Shown: positions 33,626 to 46,283 of the stretch, piece after piece
Layout of the letters: every line of letters begins with the position of its first letter
Numbering within the stretch: position 1 is the first letter of the stretch
Origin: Saccopteryx bilineata
Lineage: Eukaryota > Chordata > Mammalia > Chiroptera > Emballonuridae
DNA length: 64,000 nucleotides
Direction of reading: 5' to 3'
NCBI RefSeq assembly: GCF_036850765.1
Contig: NC_089490.1
Location: forward strand, 294,234,982-294,298,981
Position numbers and translations under genes: made by a program
Notes under the pieces: generated by a model
Seen by the model: only the letters and a program-made list of their open reading frames with translations
Database searches by the model: none
Told to the model about the DNA's origin: nothing

Positions 33626-33775
33626 GAAATAATTTATTGACTGTCTGACAATGTGATAAACACTGTTTACACATTATCTCAATATCATTTTTGGTGGAAC
33701 TGAGAGGTAGATACTATTTCCAATGAACAATGAGGAAACTGGGAATTGAGAGTAAGAACAATAGGTTTAGATAGC
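33626..33775 (+). mobile_element. MIR SINE
   Basis: tttattgactgtctgacaat, acacattatctcaatatc, gaggtagatactatttcca and tgaggaaactgggaattgag follow the MIR core order. Confidence 0.7.
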
Positions 33776-33889
33776 ATAATTATAAATAATGAAGATAGTA
33801 TACAAGTCCTAATGCCCGTGACTCAAAGTTTATGCTTTAAAAAAAAAACACCACCATATATTCTGTCTCTTTAATTTTTGAATTCACCC

Positions 33890-34185
33890 ATTCCTTAAAC
33901 AATTATTAATTGTCAGGCAGTGGTCTAGGCTTCTGAGATACAGCACCAAAAATGTTCATAGAAATCTCTGTCCTAGTGAAACTAAATATCCTCATGAAGA
34001 TACAATGTAATAAGCAAAAGTGAAAAATGTATGGTGTGTTGAAAGGTAGTAAATGTTATGGTAAAAAGTCAAGCTTGGCAAGTGTCTATAGGGTACAGGG
34101 GGTTTGAACATTTTAATAAAATGGCCCTAGAGAGCCTTACAGAGAAGATGGCATTTGATGAAGAACATAAAAGATTCAGGAGATA
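33890..34185 (+). mobile_element. L2 3'-end fragment
   Basis: Reads caggcagtggtctaggcttc, gagatacagcaccaaaaatg, aatctctgtcctagtga, then a segment with aagatggcatttgatgaaga, the order of an L2 3' end. Confidence 0.55.
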
Positions 34186-34419
34186 CCAAATCTATTGTCA
34201 ATTCCAGTAATCATGAAGAGTCTGCTGCAACTAAAATGGAGTGAAGAAATGACACAGGAGGAGGGAAAAAGTTCAAGGAAAAATTGGAAAGTCCATATGA
34301 TGGAGAATCTAAAAGCATTTGTACACACTTTGCCTTTTTAATAATAAGATAAATGAGAATTAATTGGAAAGTTTTATTCAAAAGAGGGTCATAATCTGAT
34401 TTCTGTTTTAAAGTGATGG

Positions 34420-34820
34420 TTTTTTTTTTCTTTTATACTTAGAGGTTAGGAGGCAGAGAGACACACTCCCTTAGCATTGTAGTAAGTTTAGGTTCTGTGC
34501 CCAGATGTGGGTTCACTCCCACACGTGCCCAGACTGGGCTTCACCTGGGAATCCCCGTACAGGGTGATGCTCTGCCTATCTGTGGCTACTGCTCCATTAC
34601 TTCACAACCAAGCTATTTTAGCACCTGAAGTGAGGCCATAGAGCCATCCTAAGTGCCCGAGACCTATTTGCTCAAATCAAAACATGGCTGTGGGGGGAGG
34701 GGAGAAGGAGAAGGGGGAGGGTGGAGAAGCAGATGGTTGTTCTTCTGTGTGCCCTGACTGGGAATTGAACCCGGGATGTCCATATACCAGGCTGATCCTC
34801 TACTGCTGAGCCCAGGGCCT
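34420..34820 (-). mobile_element. Type I tRNA-derived SINE (older copy)
   Basis: Reverse-strand layout with ccctgactgggaattgaacc (box B side) and gatcctctactgctgagccc (box A side) near 34,750-34,810, and a T-run at the left. Flanks aaagtgatgg and gaagtgctat may be a worn duplication. Confidence 0.82.
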
Positions 34821-35384
34821 GAAGTGCTATTTTGAGAATATGCTGAATGATGCTTGATGCAGTATAGCAAACACCTGTTTGTGGACAATTGCAATAATTC
34901 AGACGATAAACTATGGCAGCTAGTATTAAAATGCTAGTATGATAATAGCAAAAAGTGGTTCAATCTTACTGTAATTTGAAGATATAATCAATTGGAGGTA
35001 ATGATAAACAGGTTCTGAGGAGTGATGCTCATGGAGTCTGAGGACTCCATGTTTTGGGTTTAAGCAATCTCATTGGCTCAATATTTAAAATTGTCATAAT
35101 TTTAAATAATAGAGGAACATGATGAATATAATAATAGTTAAAATAAGGCTAAAGGAAAAAAATAGTTTGCATTCTGTAACTATAGCTCCTTTGCATTGTT
35201 GTAAAATGGCATTTGAACAGAGAAAACAATATATGGGTTTGGGGCATATTATCCACTATCCAATCTCTTTGACAGATTTACTGACTAAATGCGATAGGGC
35301 ACTGGAGTGGAAAGAGAAAAAGAAAGAAATTCTGGAAGCCAAGATCTTAGATTTATTCCCTCCACAAAAAGGAGAGATAATATT

Positions 35385-35505
35385 TATAAAGTGAAAAAAT
35401 GTGCCAAATGTTTTACTTGCATTATCTCATTCTCCCACAAAATCTTACAAAGTCGACATTGTTTTCATTTGTATATGTAAGAAAAATTATGGCACTGAGA
35501 GTATC
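35385..35505 (+). mobile_element. MIR SINE
   Basis: tttacttgcattatctcatt, cttacaaagtcgacattgtt and aaaaattatggcactgaga follow the MIR core. Confidence 0.6.
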
Positions 35506-35509
35506 GCAT

Positions 35510-37440
35510 TTTTCATGAGACAGTCACTATGTGCACTGTAGAAACCTGGAACAAGCTATTTAAAATGACTGGGATTAAGTTTTCTGATTTTTTATATTGT
35601 GAGTACATGACTAGATAAAATTAGAATGGAAATATTTCTCTTATGCTTAGAATGTATGTGATTCCAAAATGTGAATTGACCCCAAATATCTTTATTTTTT
35701 CAGTGGGCATAGAAAGTTTAATAGATATCTGTTATAATGTTACAACAAAGTCTCAGTTTTCCCTAAAATTGAAAGGGACTACTACTCTCAGAGTATTTCT
35801 AATGAATATACAGAGGGAAAGTATTTTGGCTCATTTAATTTTGTAATATCTCTCACTTGTACGTAATTAAAATTCCTTTTTTGCCCATAGGAATAGTGAG
35901 GTAGGTATGCATTAATTCATGTCATAGTACAAGAACAGGCAGCAATAAAACACTGGCATTTTCCAAATTGCCAGTATAAAGAATTGTCAGAAGAACATGC
36001 GTATTATCTTCAAATTCTCCAAGGGGTTAACCTTTATGTTATCTGTTAAATTTGAATTATGTATTAGCTTCTCATATTTCCATATATAAAACTTTGTACC
36101 TTGGTCCTGTTCCCCAGGATGACCTTGATGCAATCAGAGATAATAGTGTTCTTTACGAAAGACATTAATCAATAACTTTATAATGTGAAGACTATGAATA
36201 TTTAATAGCTTGAGCTTGAATAATTCAAATTTTGTATCACTAAGAAATAAAGTTAGTTGACTGACTAAGATTCCTTTTTCCTCCATATTTCTATTATATT
36301 TACTACATCTTATTTGAGAAGGGCATGAAGTTATATATGTTGATTACATAATGCATCTTTTGCTCGTTTTTTGTGTATACATAATTTGCATTTATTTTTA
36401 GTTCCAAACAAGAGTTCATATAGAAAGAAGTAGCCTAAATTCATTAAAAAATACTCTATTAAAAATATGCCTTACATTTTTAATAGGTGAAAGCATCATA
36501 ACTTTCAAAATAAAAATATAGAAATATAAATGCCTAATAGAATTATACTGAAGTCTTAAAAGGGGGAAAATAAACCATAAAAATTGCAGATAAGATTGAA
36601 ATCATATGTATAACTCATCTGAAAAAAGGCTATTTGGAATTTCATTAAAATAGAATATCAATATGAAATATGTAGGAAACTTATTAACAAATAGTAATAT
36701 ATGTATATATACATCTACTATATGTATACATATATTCATCTAAACCATTTATAGCCATTGTATACTAAAAAAATTTTTTATAAGCTTCAGGATTAGTTAA
36801 TTCTGTTTTTATTTTTTTTGTTTTTTGTTTTTTTATTTTAACAGAAGCAAATTACATTTGCCTATGGTAGAAAGTAAATGTCAGCTATAGAGCTGATTTA
36901 TATAAAATCACAAAAAAATACTATTCCCTTAATTAATGTTCCAAGTTTTTGGTAAAATACTAATTAAATCATGGATCTGAATGTGTTGTAGGAATATGAA
37001 TATACAAATAAGAATCATAGTTCACTAAAATATTTTATTTGTATATAAATATTGACTGTGTTTGTGAAGATACTCTGAGTGTGTGAATTACATATAGAGA
37101 GCCAATTGTGCATGCATCCACTAATTCTTTAAGCTCAGGTAGCTAGAAACATATGTAAGAAGATATATATAATTTCTGAAATAGATACATATCAGTAGTT
37201 ATTTTTCAAAAAAAGTGAAAATTACCTCTAATTTACTTTATTCTGAGTTATTCTTTTGCCATCTGAAATTGTAAGTTTGTATAAAGCTTACTTATTTTTT
37301 CTTTCTCCCTACTAGATTATATATTCTTCAGAACAGAGTTCTTTTTTATGTTAGTAGGCTCATATACCTTTATTGGACTTGGCTTTGACAGAGACCAAAT
37401 AGAATAGCATTGTTGTATATGCAGGTATTTGTTGCAATTA
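35510..37440. other. Repeat-poor AT-rich sequence
   Basis: About 1.9 kb without a nameable repeat. Alternating AT runs near 36,700-36,735. No open frame above 70 codons. Confidence 0.5.
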
Positions 37441-37453
37441 AAATAATATTGCA

Positions 37454-37856
37454 GCCATGGCAGGTTGGCTCAGCGGTAGAGCGTCGGCCTGGCATGTGGG
37501 GGACCCGGGTTCGATTCCTGGCCAGGGCACACAGGAGAAGCGCCCATTTGCTTCTCCACCCCCAACCCCTCCTTCCTCTCTGTCTCTCTCTTCCCCTCCC
37601 GCAGCCAAGGCTCCATTGGAGCAAGGATGGCCCGGGCGCTGGGGATGGCTCCTTGGCCTCTGCCCCAGGCGCTAGAGTGGCTCTGGTCGCGGCAGAGCGA
37701 TGCCCCGGAGGGGCAGAGCATCGCCCCCTGGTGGGCAGAGCGTTGCCCCTGGTGGGCGTGCCGGGTGGATCCTGGTCGGGCGCATGCGGGAGTCTGTCTG
37801 ACTGTCTCTCCCCATTTCCAGCTTCAGAAAAATACATTAATAATACTACTACTAAT
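37454..37856 (+). mobile_element. Type I tRNA-derived SINE (young copy)
   Basis: Box A-like tggctcagcggtagagcg, box B-like ggttcgattcc and the standard body. The 12-bp duplication aataatattgca lies at 37,442-37,453 and 37,857-37,868. The head reads gccatggcaggttgg, one of few changes from the other copies. Confidence 0.95.
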
Positions 37857-37868
37857 AATAATATTGCA

Positions 37869-39235
37869 TATCTTAGTTTTGGGCAAAGGGAACTTGCAAA
37901 TAACAGAAAATTACCAGGCCCTCTTAATAGATGCTGGAAATGTAAATAAATGAGATGAAAATAAAAATAAGAGAAGACATTTGGAATATAGATGTTAAAA
38001 ATTAAATTAAAGAAAAAAAATTAAAATAAGCAGGAAAAGCACTGGATATAGAATCACTGTGGTTCCCAGGAACATGATTTCAGATGTTCACTCCATATTT
38101 TGCAGTAATGTGTCTCTCCAGTAAGCTCCCAGAGGTTACAAAGTGCATTTCCTGGTTCAGAATGTCCTAAGCAGTTTCTCTTGTGGTACTAGGAAGATTG
38201 GGGTGGGGGGTGAGAAGAAAGAGAGTGTATATTTGTCTGCATGTGTGTATACTCGTGAAACAGAACAGTACAGAAAAAGTTCCATCTTCTTCACTTATGT
38301 CTACTTCTATTATTGAAGAGTGAAACCAGACCAAAAAATAGATTATCTGTTTTGTTTGTTTCCTTATTTTATATTATGTGGAAAGTTGAAGCTGAAGAAG
38401 TAAATTAGCAGATTTATCTGGGTAGGAGGACACATGCTACTCTCTACAATGTTACCTTTATAAAGTGGAAGAGGAAATCAAATACAGGGCTTCCAATAAA
38501 CATAATCAATAAAGACAAATATGACCCTTTGTAATAAAAAATAATCTATGCACCTGGGGATTTATCTTGTTGCAGGCTTTAGAAACTGGCTATGGTTTTT
38601 GAATCATAATGTGTATAAAGGAATTTTCAAGCCATCTCCATACGGCCTAAAATTATTTTATTTATTATAAGAGAAATGACTAAGACAAGTCATGTAGTAA
38701 AAACAGATTTATTGTCTCTGCTGTTCACCTGTGTTATTTCTCCATATATTACCATTGATAATATATTATCCATTCTTCACAGCAATGGCTTTGCCTTTGT
38801 AAAATTAAATATCTCATTGTCCTTCTACGTCCATTTTGCATTATAATATTTCTGAGCAGACTTTTATAGTTCTTTCAAAGAATTATAGCAGGTCTTTAAA
38901 TAAAAAAAGTTAAAGCAAATATCTTAGACTCAGTCACAAATCCTCTTTTATTTTTAATTGGAATTTTTAAGTAAGATATTCTATTTTTAAGAAGAAAAAT
39001 ATGTGATGTCTCTATGGTATTATCTGAAGCTCATTTTGTCTTGAATGAATGCAAGACTAGACTAGAAACAGTCTAAAATAGACATTGTGACAAAACCAAT
39101 GAAAGCAAAGCTAAGAAAAAAATTACATCTTTTTTATTCTATTAGTTTAATCTATACTATGCTATAATTATATATTAATCACTTTCAAAGCTCTGATACT
39201 TTCTTTGAGAAAACTTTCAATTGTATTGTGAAATT
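37869..39235. other. Anonymous AT-rich sequence
   Basis: No gene or clear repeat recognised; no frame over 70 codons. Confidence 0.45.
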
Positions 39236-39567
39236 ATTTAAAAATGTAACATCCACATACATTTGAATGAAATTGTTGGGTCATAGGTATCACCAATAGA
39301 TAATGCCAACTTTCCATTTTTACTACCACATTCTTTTTTCATCAGTAATACATGACTTGTCAGCTCTATTAATTTTAGTCACCTGGTGGGTATGGTTAGG
39401 TTGTTTTTCTCATGGTGACTATGACTTCTCTTTCCCTCATGATTAATGGGAACCTTTTCATACATTTTCTGGCAATTGGATATCCTTTTCTTTTAAGGGA
39501 ACTCATGAAGCATCTTGTCCACTTCTTATAGAATTTTCTGTACTGCTTACTGATTTCTAGAGCTTTA

Positions 39568-40159
39568 CAGTGTGTCCGTAAAGTCATGGTGCACTTTTGA
39601 CTGGTCACAGGAAAGCAACAAAAGACGATAAAAATGTGAAGTCTGCACCAAATAAAAGGAAAACCCTCCCAGTTTCTGTAGAATGAGGTGGCAGCATGTG
39701 CACATGCGCAGATGATGATGTAACACCATGTATACAGCGGAGCAGCCCACAGCCATGCCAGTCGAGATGTGGATGGTACAGAGAAAAGCTCAGTGTGTTC
39801 TGTGGCTCACTAAATTCAAATCCATGACCAAAGTGCAATGTGAATATCTGTGCGTTTATAATGAAGCGCCACCACATAGGAATAACATTACTCGGTGGGA
39901 TAAGTAGTTGAAGGAAACCGGCAGTTTGGTGGAGAAACCCCGTTCTGGTAGGCCATCAGTCAGTGATGAGTCTGTAGAGGCTTTATGGGATAGCTACCTA
40001 AGGAGCCCTAAAAAATCTGTGTGTGAGCCCACATTGAACTGCACTGAATAGGTATGAAACTGGGGGAGTTTTCCTTTTATTTGATGCAGATTTTACATTT
40101 CTATCGTCCTTTGTTGCTTTCTTGTGACCAAAGTGCACCATGACTTTATGGACACACTG
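39568..40159 (+). mobile_element. Internally deleted Tc1/mariner-like transposon
   Basis: Starts cagtgtgtccgtaaagtcat and ends atgactttatggacacactg, flanked by TA on both sides (39,566-39,567; 40,160-40,161). The terminal inverted repeats are very long, about 109 bp (39,568-39,676) against 104 bp (40,056-40,159), with few mismatches. Between them lies the start of a transposase gene, so it is a shortened copy of a coding element rather than a pure MITE. Confidence 0.9.
39755..40051 (+). pseudogene. N-terminal transposase remnant (mariner-like, HTH region)
   Basis: From the ATG at 39,755 one frame runs 98 codons to a TAG at 40,049, with one internal TAG. It contains APPHRNNITRWDK, then LKETGSLVEKPRSGRPSVSD and YLRSPKKSV. 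This is the layout of the paired helix-turn-helix DNA-binding half of Tc1/mariner transposases (…RRxITRWxxKFxETGSVxxxxRSGRPxxS…). The catalytic DDD/E half is absent, so it cannot have moved on its own. Confidence 0.8.
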
Positions 40160-40827
40160 TATGTATTCTTCTTGGTATAAACCTTTGTCAGTTATATGCT
40201 TTGCAAATATTGTTTCTCAGTTTGTGACTTGAATGTTTAAGACAGCTATAGATAGGTATCTATAGCTATATTATGTGCATGTTTGTGTTAACTAATTGAC
40301 ACAATACCATTTATTGAACAGACCAGTCTTTTCCTACTGTTATTTATCACATTTCCATATGTGTGAGTCTGTTTCTGTACCATTGATTTCTCTATTCTGT
40401 AACATTGATTTCTGTACTTATCCTCAATCTAAACAAATCTTTCTGATTTATTTTCTAATAAAGTGATAGGTATTAGATTCATCCACCAAAATTTTAATTA
40501 TTTTAAATTATTGCCTTTGCATTATTTATCTTTTATATTTTAATATATATTTTATAATAGCCACAAAAAGAATCCAATTGTCAATTTGTTTGTGATTGAA
40601 CTAAATGTCTAAAACAATCTGAACAAATTTACACATAATAACATTGAATCATTAATTGCAGGAATATGATATTGTTCTCCATTTATTTAGATCTTTTCAA
40701 GTATATATCAATAAGTTTTAAAATCTTTAGTGCAGAGGACTTATATATTAATATAAATATATTCTTTGCTTCTTGATTTCACTGTCAATGATATCTTTCC
40801 TTATGATTTGTTTCTAGTAGTATACAG

Positions 40828-41124
40828 CAGTGATCCCCAACATTTTTTGGGCCACGGACTGGTTTAATGTCAGAAAATATTTTCATGGACCAGCTTTTAG
40901 GGTGGGATGGATAAATGTATCAAGTGACCGAGATAAGCGTCAAGAGTGAGTCTTAGATGGATGTAACAGAGGGAATTTGGTCATTTTTTAAAAATAAAAC
41001 ATCGTTCAGACTTAAATATAAATAAAACAGAAATAATGTAAGTTATTTATTCTTTCTCTGTAGACCGATACCAAATGGCCCGCGGACCGGTACCGGTCTG
41101 TGGCCTGGGGGTTGGGGACCACTG
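40828..41124. mobile_element. Non-autonomous hAT transposon (MITE)
   Basis: Left end cagtgatccccaacatt; right end complement of cagtggtccccaaccccc. The inner repeats gggccacggactgg and cggaccggtaccggtctgtg are also partly inverted. The 8-bp flanks gtatacag and atatatag agree at six positions. Confidence 0.8.
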
Positions 41125-41858
41125 ATATATAGTATACTATATAGATACTCAATTGATTTTTGCACACCAGCTTATGTTCAGAAATACTGGTAAGTCTACT
41201 TTATAAATCTAATGGTATATCAGTAGCTAATCTTAAATTTTATCAATCATATATGTTCATAATTATATATATTTTTTGCTTACATTTTATTTTTTACCTA
41301 TTTTACTGCCCATATATTCTAAACACAGTCTACTAGAGAAAATGGTAACATGGTTTCCTTGTCTATTCCTTTGTTTAAAGAAAAAATATATATAATTTTA
41401 AATTGGTATGATTCTTTTCCCCTGGATTTGTAAATATCTTTTATCAGGTTGTAGAAATTCTTTTCCTTTACGAGTTATTTTTTATTAAGATTGGTAAATA
41501 AAGTTAATGTAATGTTTCATTGGTGTTTAATTTTATGATCACAAGTTTTCTTCTGATATAGTCATCACTGTGAAATTATATTGGTAAAGTTTTGAATTTC
41601 AAAGCAGTCCTTCATTTTTGGGCTAAATCCAATATGTTCATGATAACTTTTCATTCATATATATTGTTCAAAATATTAAATTTAGGATTTAGTCATACCT
41701 GTTTATAAGAGAGATTGACCTGAGGTTAGCAAGTGTTTCTTCTTCTTTTTCTTTGATTGTGGCAGAGTTTATATAAGATTAATGTTCATTTTTCTTGAAA
41801 ATTTCAAATTATTCACCAGAGAAAGACATTGATCTTCTAATGGGAGGTTATTTTATCA

Positions 41859-41869
41859 GATATTAAATA
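41859..41869. repeat. Target duplication, left copy, of the young L1
   Basis: agatattaaat, repeated exactly at 49,731-49,741. Confidence 0.9.
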
Positions 41870-42131
41870 TTTTTTTTTTTTTTAATTTTATTTTATAATT
41901 TTATTTTTTTAATGGGGTGACATCAATAAATCAGGATACATATATTCAAAGATAACAAGTCCAGGTTATCTTGTCGTTCAATTATGTTGCATACCCACTA
42001 CCCAAAGTCAGATTGTCCTCTGTCACCTTCTATCTTGTTTCCTTTGTGCCCCTCCCACCCCCTATCCCTCTCCCATTCCCCCCTCCCCCCCGTAACCACC
42101 ACACTCTTATCAATGTCTCTTAGTTTCACTA
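41870..42131 (-). other. L1 3'UTR and poly(A) tail
   Basis: About 260 bp. The L1 sense strand has a G-rich polypurine run (complement of cccctcccccccc at about 42,080), common in mammalian L1 3'UTRs, and ends in the tgatgtcaccccatt block before the A-rich tail. The same tip occurs alone at 33,064. Confidence 0.9.
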
Positions 42132-45100
42132 TTATGTCCCACCTACGTATGGAATAATACAGTTCCTGTTTTTTTCTGATTTACTTATTTCGCTTCGTAT
42201 CATGTTATCAAGATCCCACCATTTTGCTGTAAATGTTCCGATGTCATCATTTCTTATGGCTGAGTAGTATTCCATAGTGTATATGTGCCACATCTTCTTT
42301 ATCCAGTCATCTATTGATGGGCTTTTTGGTTGTTTCCATGTCCTGGCCACTGTGAACAATGCTGCAATAAACATGGGGCTGCATGTGTCTTTACGTATCA
42401 ATGTTTCTGAGTTTTGGGGATATATACCCAGTAGAGGGATTCCTGGGTCATAAGGTAGTTCTATTTTCAGTTTTTTGAGGAACCACCATACTTTCTTCCA
42501 TAATGGTTGTACTATTTTACATTCCCACCAACAGTGTATGAGGGTTCCTTTTTCTCCACAGCCTCTCCAACATTTGCTATTACCTGACTTGCTAATAACA
42601 GCTAATTGAACAGGTGTGAGGTGGTATCTCATTGCCGTTTTGATTTGCAATTCTCTAATAGCTAAAGAAGATGAGCATCTTTTCATATATCTGTTGGCCA
42701 TTTGTATTTCTTCCTGGGAGAAGTGTCTATTCATATCCTCTTCCCATTTTTTTATTGGATTGTTTGTTTGTTTGTTGTTGAGTTTTATGAGTTCTTTGTA
42801 TATTTTGGATATTAGGCCCTTATCTGAGCTGTTGTTTGAAAATATCATTTCCCATTTAGTTGGCTTTCTGTTTATTTTGTTATCAGTTTCCCTTGCTGAG
42901 CAAAAACTTCTTAGTCTGATGTAGTCCCATTCATTAATTTTTGCCTTCACTTCTCTTGCCATTGGAGTCAAATTCACAAAATGCTCTTTAAAACCCAGGT
43001 CCATGAGTTGAGTACCTATGTCTTCTTCTATGTACTTAATTGTTTCAGGTCTTATGTTTAGATCTTTGATCCATTTTGAGTTAATTTTTATACAGGGGGA
43101 GAGACTGTAGTCCAGTTTCATTCTTTTGCATGTGGCTTTCCAGTTTTCCCAGCACCATTTATTGAAGAGGCTTTCTTTTCTCCATTGTGTGTTGTTGGCC
43201 CCTTTATCAAAAATTATTTGACTATATATATGTGGTTTTATTTCTGGACTTTCTATTCTGTTCCATTGGTCTGAGTGTCTATTTTTCTGCCAATACCATG
43301 CTGTTTTGATTGTCGTGGCCCTATAATAGAGTTTGAAGTCAGGTATTGTTATGCCCCCAGCTTCATTCTTTTTCTTTAGGATTGCTTTGGCTATTCGGGG
43401 TTTTTTATAGTTCCATATAAATCTGATGATTTTTTACTCTATTTCTTTAAAAAATGTCATTGGAATTTTGATGGGAATTGCATTAAATTTGTATATTGCT
43501 TTGGGTAATATAGCCATCTTGATTATATTTATTCTTCCTAGCCAAGAACAAGGTATATTCTTCATTCTCATTATATCTTTTTCGATTTCCCTTAACAATG
43601 GTTTATAGTTTTCATTATATAAGTTCTTTACATTCTTTGTTATGTTTATTCCTAAGTATTTTATTTTTTTTGTTGCAATCGTGAAGGGGATTATTCTTTT
43701 GAGTTCCTTCTCAGTTGTTTCATTGTTGGCATATAGAAAGGCTATTGACTTCTGTATGTTAATTTTGTATCCTGCGACCTTACTGTATTGGCTTATTGTT
43801 TCTAGTAGTCTTTTTGTGGATTCTTTGGGGTTTTCGATGTATAGGATCATATCATCTGCAAAAAGTGATACCTTTACTTCGTCTTTTCCGATATGGATGC
43901 CTTTTATTTCTTTGTCTTGTCTGATTGCTCTGGCTAGAACCTCTAGTACCACATTAAATAAGAGTGGAGAGAGTGGACAACCCTGTCTTGTTCCTGATTT
44001 AAGGGGGAAAGCCTTCAGTTTAGTGCCATTTAATATGATGTTAGCTGATGGTTTATCATATATGGCCTTTATCATGTTGAGATATTTTCCTTCTATACCA
44101 ATTTTGTTGAGAGTCTTAAACATAAAATTGTGTTCTATTTTATCGAAAGCCTTTTCTGCGTCTATTGATAAGATCATGTGGTTTTTGTTCTTTGTTTTGT
44201 TGATATGGTGTATTACATTAACCGTTTTACGTATGTTGAACCATCCTTGAGATTCTGGGATGAATCCCACTTGATCATGATGTATTATTTTTTTAATATG
44301 TTGTTGTATTCGATTTGCTAGTATTTTGTTTAGTATTTTAGCATCTGTATTCATTAGAGATATTGGTCTGTAGTTTTCTTTTTTTTTGCCATCCTTGCCT
44401 GGTTTTGGTATGAGGGTTATGTTGGCCTCATAAAATGTGTTTGGAAGTATTGCTTCTTCTTCAATTTTTTGGAAGACTTTGAGTAGAATAGGAACCAAGT
44501 CTTCTTTGAATGTTTGATAAAATTCGCTGGTATAGCCGTCAGGGCCTGGACTTTTATTTTTGGGGAGGTTTTTAATGGTTTTTTCTATTTCTTCTCTACT
44601 GATAGGTCTGTTTAGGCTTTCTGCTTCTTCTTGACTCAGTCTAGGAAGGTTGTATTTTTCTAGGAATTTATCCATTTCTTCTAGGTTGTTGAATTTAGTG
44701 GCATAAAGTTTTTCATAGTATTCTACAATAATTCTTTGTATATCTACGGTGTCCGTGGTGATTTCTCCTCTTTCATTTTGGATTTTGTTTATATGAGTTC
44801 TTTCTCTTTTTTCCTTGGTAAGTCTTGCCAAGGGTTTGTCAATTTTGTTGATCTTTTCAAAGAACCAGCTCCTTGTTCTATTAATTTTTTCTATAGTTTT
44901 TCTGTTCTCTAATTCATTTATTTCTGCTCTGATTTTTATTATCTCCTTTCTTCGGCTGGTTTTGGGTTGTCTTTGTTCTTCTTTTTCTAGTTCCTTAAGG
45001 TGGGAAGTTAAGTGGTTCACTTGGGCTCTCTCTTGTTTGTTCATATATGCCTGAAGCGATATGAACTTCCCTCTTATCACTGCTTTTGCTGCATCCCATA

Positions 45101-45957
45101 GATTCTGATATGTCGTATTGTCATTTTCATTAGTCTGTATATATCTTTTGATCTCTGCACTTATTTCTTCTTTGACCCATTCATTTTTTAAAAGTATGTT
45201 GTTTAGTTTCCACATTTTTGTGGGATTTTTTTCCTCTTTTTTGCAGTTGAATTCTAGTTTCAAGGCTTTATGATCAGAAAATATGCTTGGTACAACTTCA
45301 ATTTTTCTGAATTTGCTGATGTTGTTTTTGTGGCCCAACATATGGTCAATTCTTGAGAATGATCCATGTACACTGGAGAAAAATGTATACTCAGTCACTT
45401 TGGGATGAAATGTTCTGTAGATGTCTATCATATCCAGGTGCTCTAGTGTTTTGTTTAAGGCCACTATGTCTTTGTTGATTCTGTTTGGATGACCGATCTA
45501 GAGCCGTCAGCGGTGTATTGAGGTCTCCAAGTATGATTGTATTTTTGTCAGTTTTTGTTTTAAGATCAATAAGTAGCTGTCTTATATATTTTGGTGCTCC
45601 TTGGTTTGGTGCATATATATTAAGAATTGTTATGTCTTCTTGATTCAGTGTCCCCTTAGCCATTATGAAATGGCCATTTTTGTCTCTAAGTACTTTTCCT
45701 GTCTTGTAGTCAGCATTATCCGATATGAGTATTGCTACACCTGCTTTTTTTTGGATGTTATTTGCTTGGAGTATTGTTTTCCAGCCTTTCACTTTGAATT
45801 TGTTTTTATCCTTGTTACTTAGATGAGTTTCCTGTAGGCAGCATACAGTTGGATTTTCTTTTTTAATCCATTCTGCTACTCTGTGCCTTTTTATTGGTGA
45901 GTTTAATCCATTTACATTTAGTGTAATTATTGATACTTGTGAGTTCCCTATTGCCAT
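42132..45957 (-). pseudogene. L1 ORF2p (endonuclease and reverse transcriptase), broken
   Basis: ORF2p nicks target DNA and copies L1 RNA there. The endonuclease starts MAIGNSQVSIITLNVNGLNS at 45,957, with LQETHL and GDLNT active-site motifs. A 2-bp deletion at about 45,479-45,481 shifts the frame just after DRSSKQ. The reading continues in the other frame from about 45,480, with [10 protein letters not shown] closing the endonuclease. The reverse transcriptase has [26 protein letters not shown] and FADDMILY (about 43,855). A TAA at 43,434-43,436 then ends the frame. The C-terminal domain, in the same frame beyond it, has the zinc-knuckle-like [18 protein letters not shown] (about 42,535). 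Total length corresponds to 1,275 residues, the usual mammalian size. Confidence 0.95.
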
Positions 45958-46283
45958 TTTATATCTTGCTTTCTGTTAGTTTTGTGTCTTGTTTGATCCT
46001 TCTCTTTCGTTTTTCTATCTTTTGTTTTTATTTGGTTGTATTCCATACATCTTTCCTCTGTTGCTATCTTTTTTATCTCATGTGCTTCTGTGGTGGTTTT
46101 TTCAATGGTGGTTACCTTTGAGTAATGAAAAGGGTCCCTACCCTGTTCATTGTAGCGAACTATTTTGTGAGTACTTTTGCACTCCATCGTCCTTTGCTAC
46201 TGTTAATCTCCGTCTTCTCCCCCTCTTTCTTTTTGTTGTTGTCACAGTTTAAATTTGGTTTTATTGTGTTCTTCTTGGAGCTT

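Larger units (their letters stand above)
39240..41858 (-). mobile_element. Old L1 (3'UTR and ORF2 part), interrupted
   Basis: The order gaaattgttgggtcataggt, gcaaatattgtttctcagtt, ataccatttattgaacagac, gtgagtctgtttctgtac and, further on, caccagagaaagacattg matches the reverse complement of an old L1 reading from 3'UTR back into ORF2. A mariner-like element (39,568) and a hAT MITE (40,828) interrupt it, and the young L1 lies at its right side in the same orientation. Diverged; limits approximate. Confidence 0.55.

Noticed and set aside
35030..35051. Short palindrome catggagtc...gactccatg
   Set aside because: Only 9-bp arms; expected by chance in 64 kb, with no supporting context.
43642..44250. 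202-codon frame on the plus strand with membrane-like composition
   Set aside because: It is the antisense shadow of the L1 reverse-transcriptase frame; hydrophobic residues come from A-rich sense codons read in reverse.
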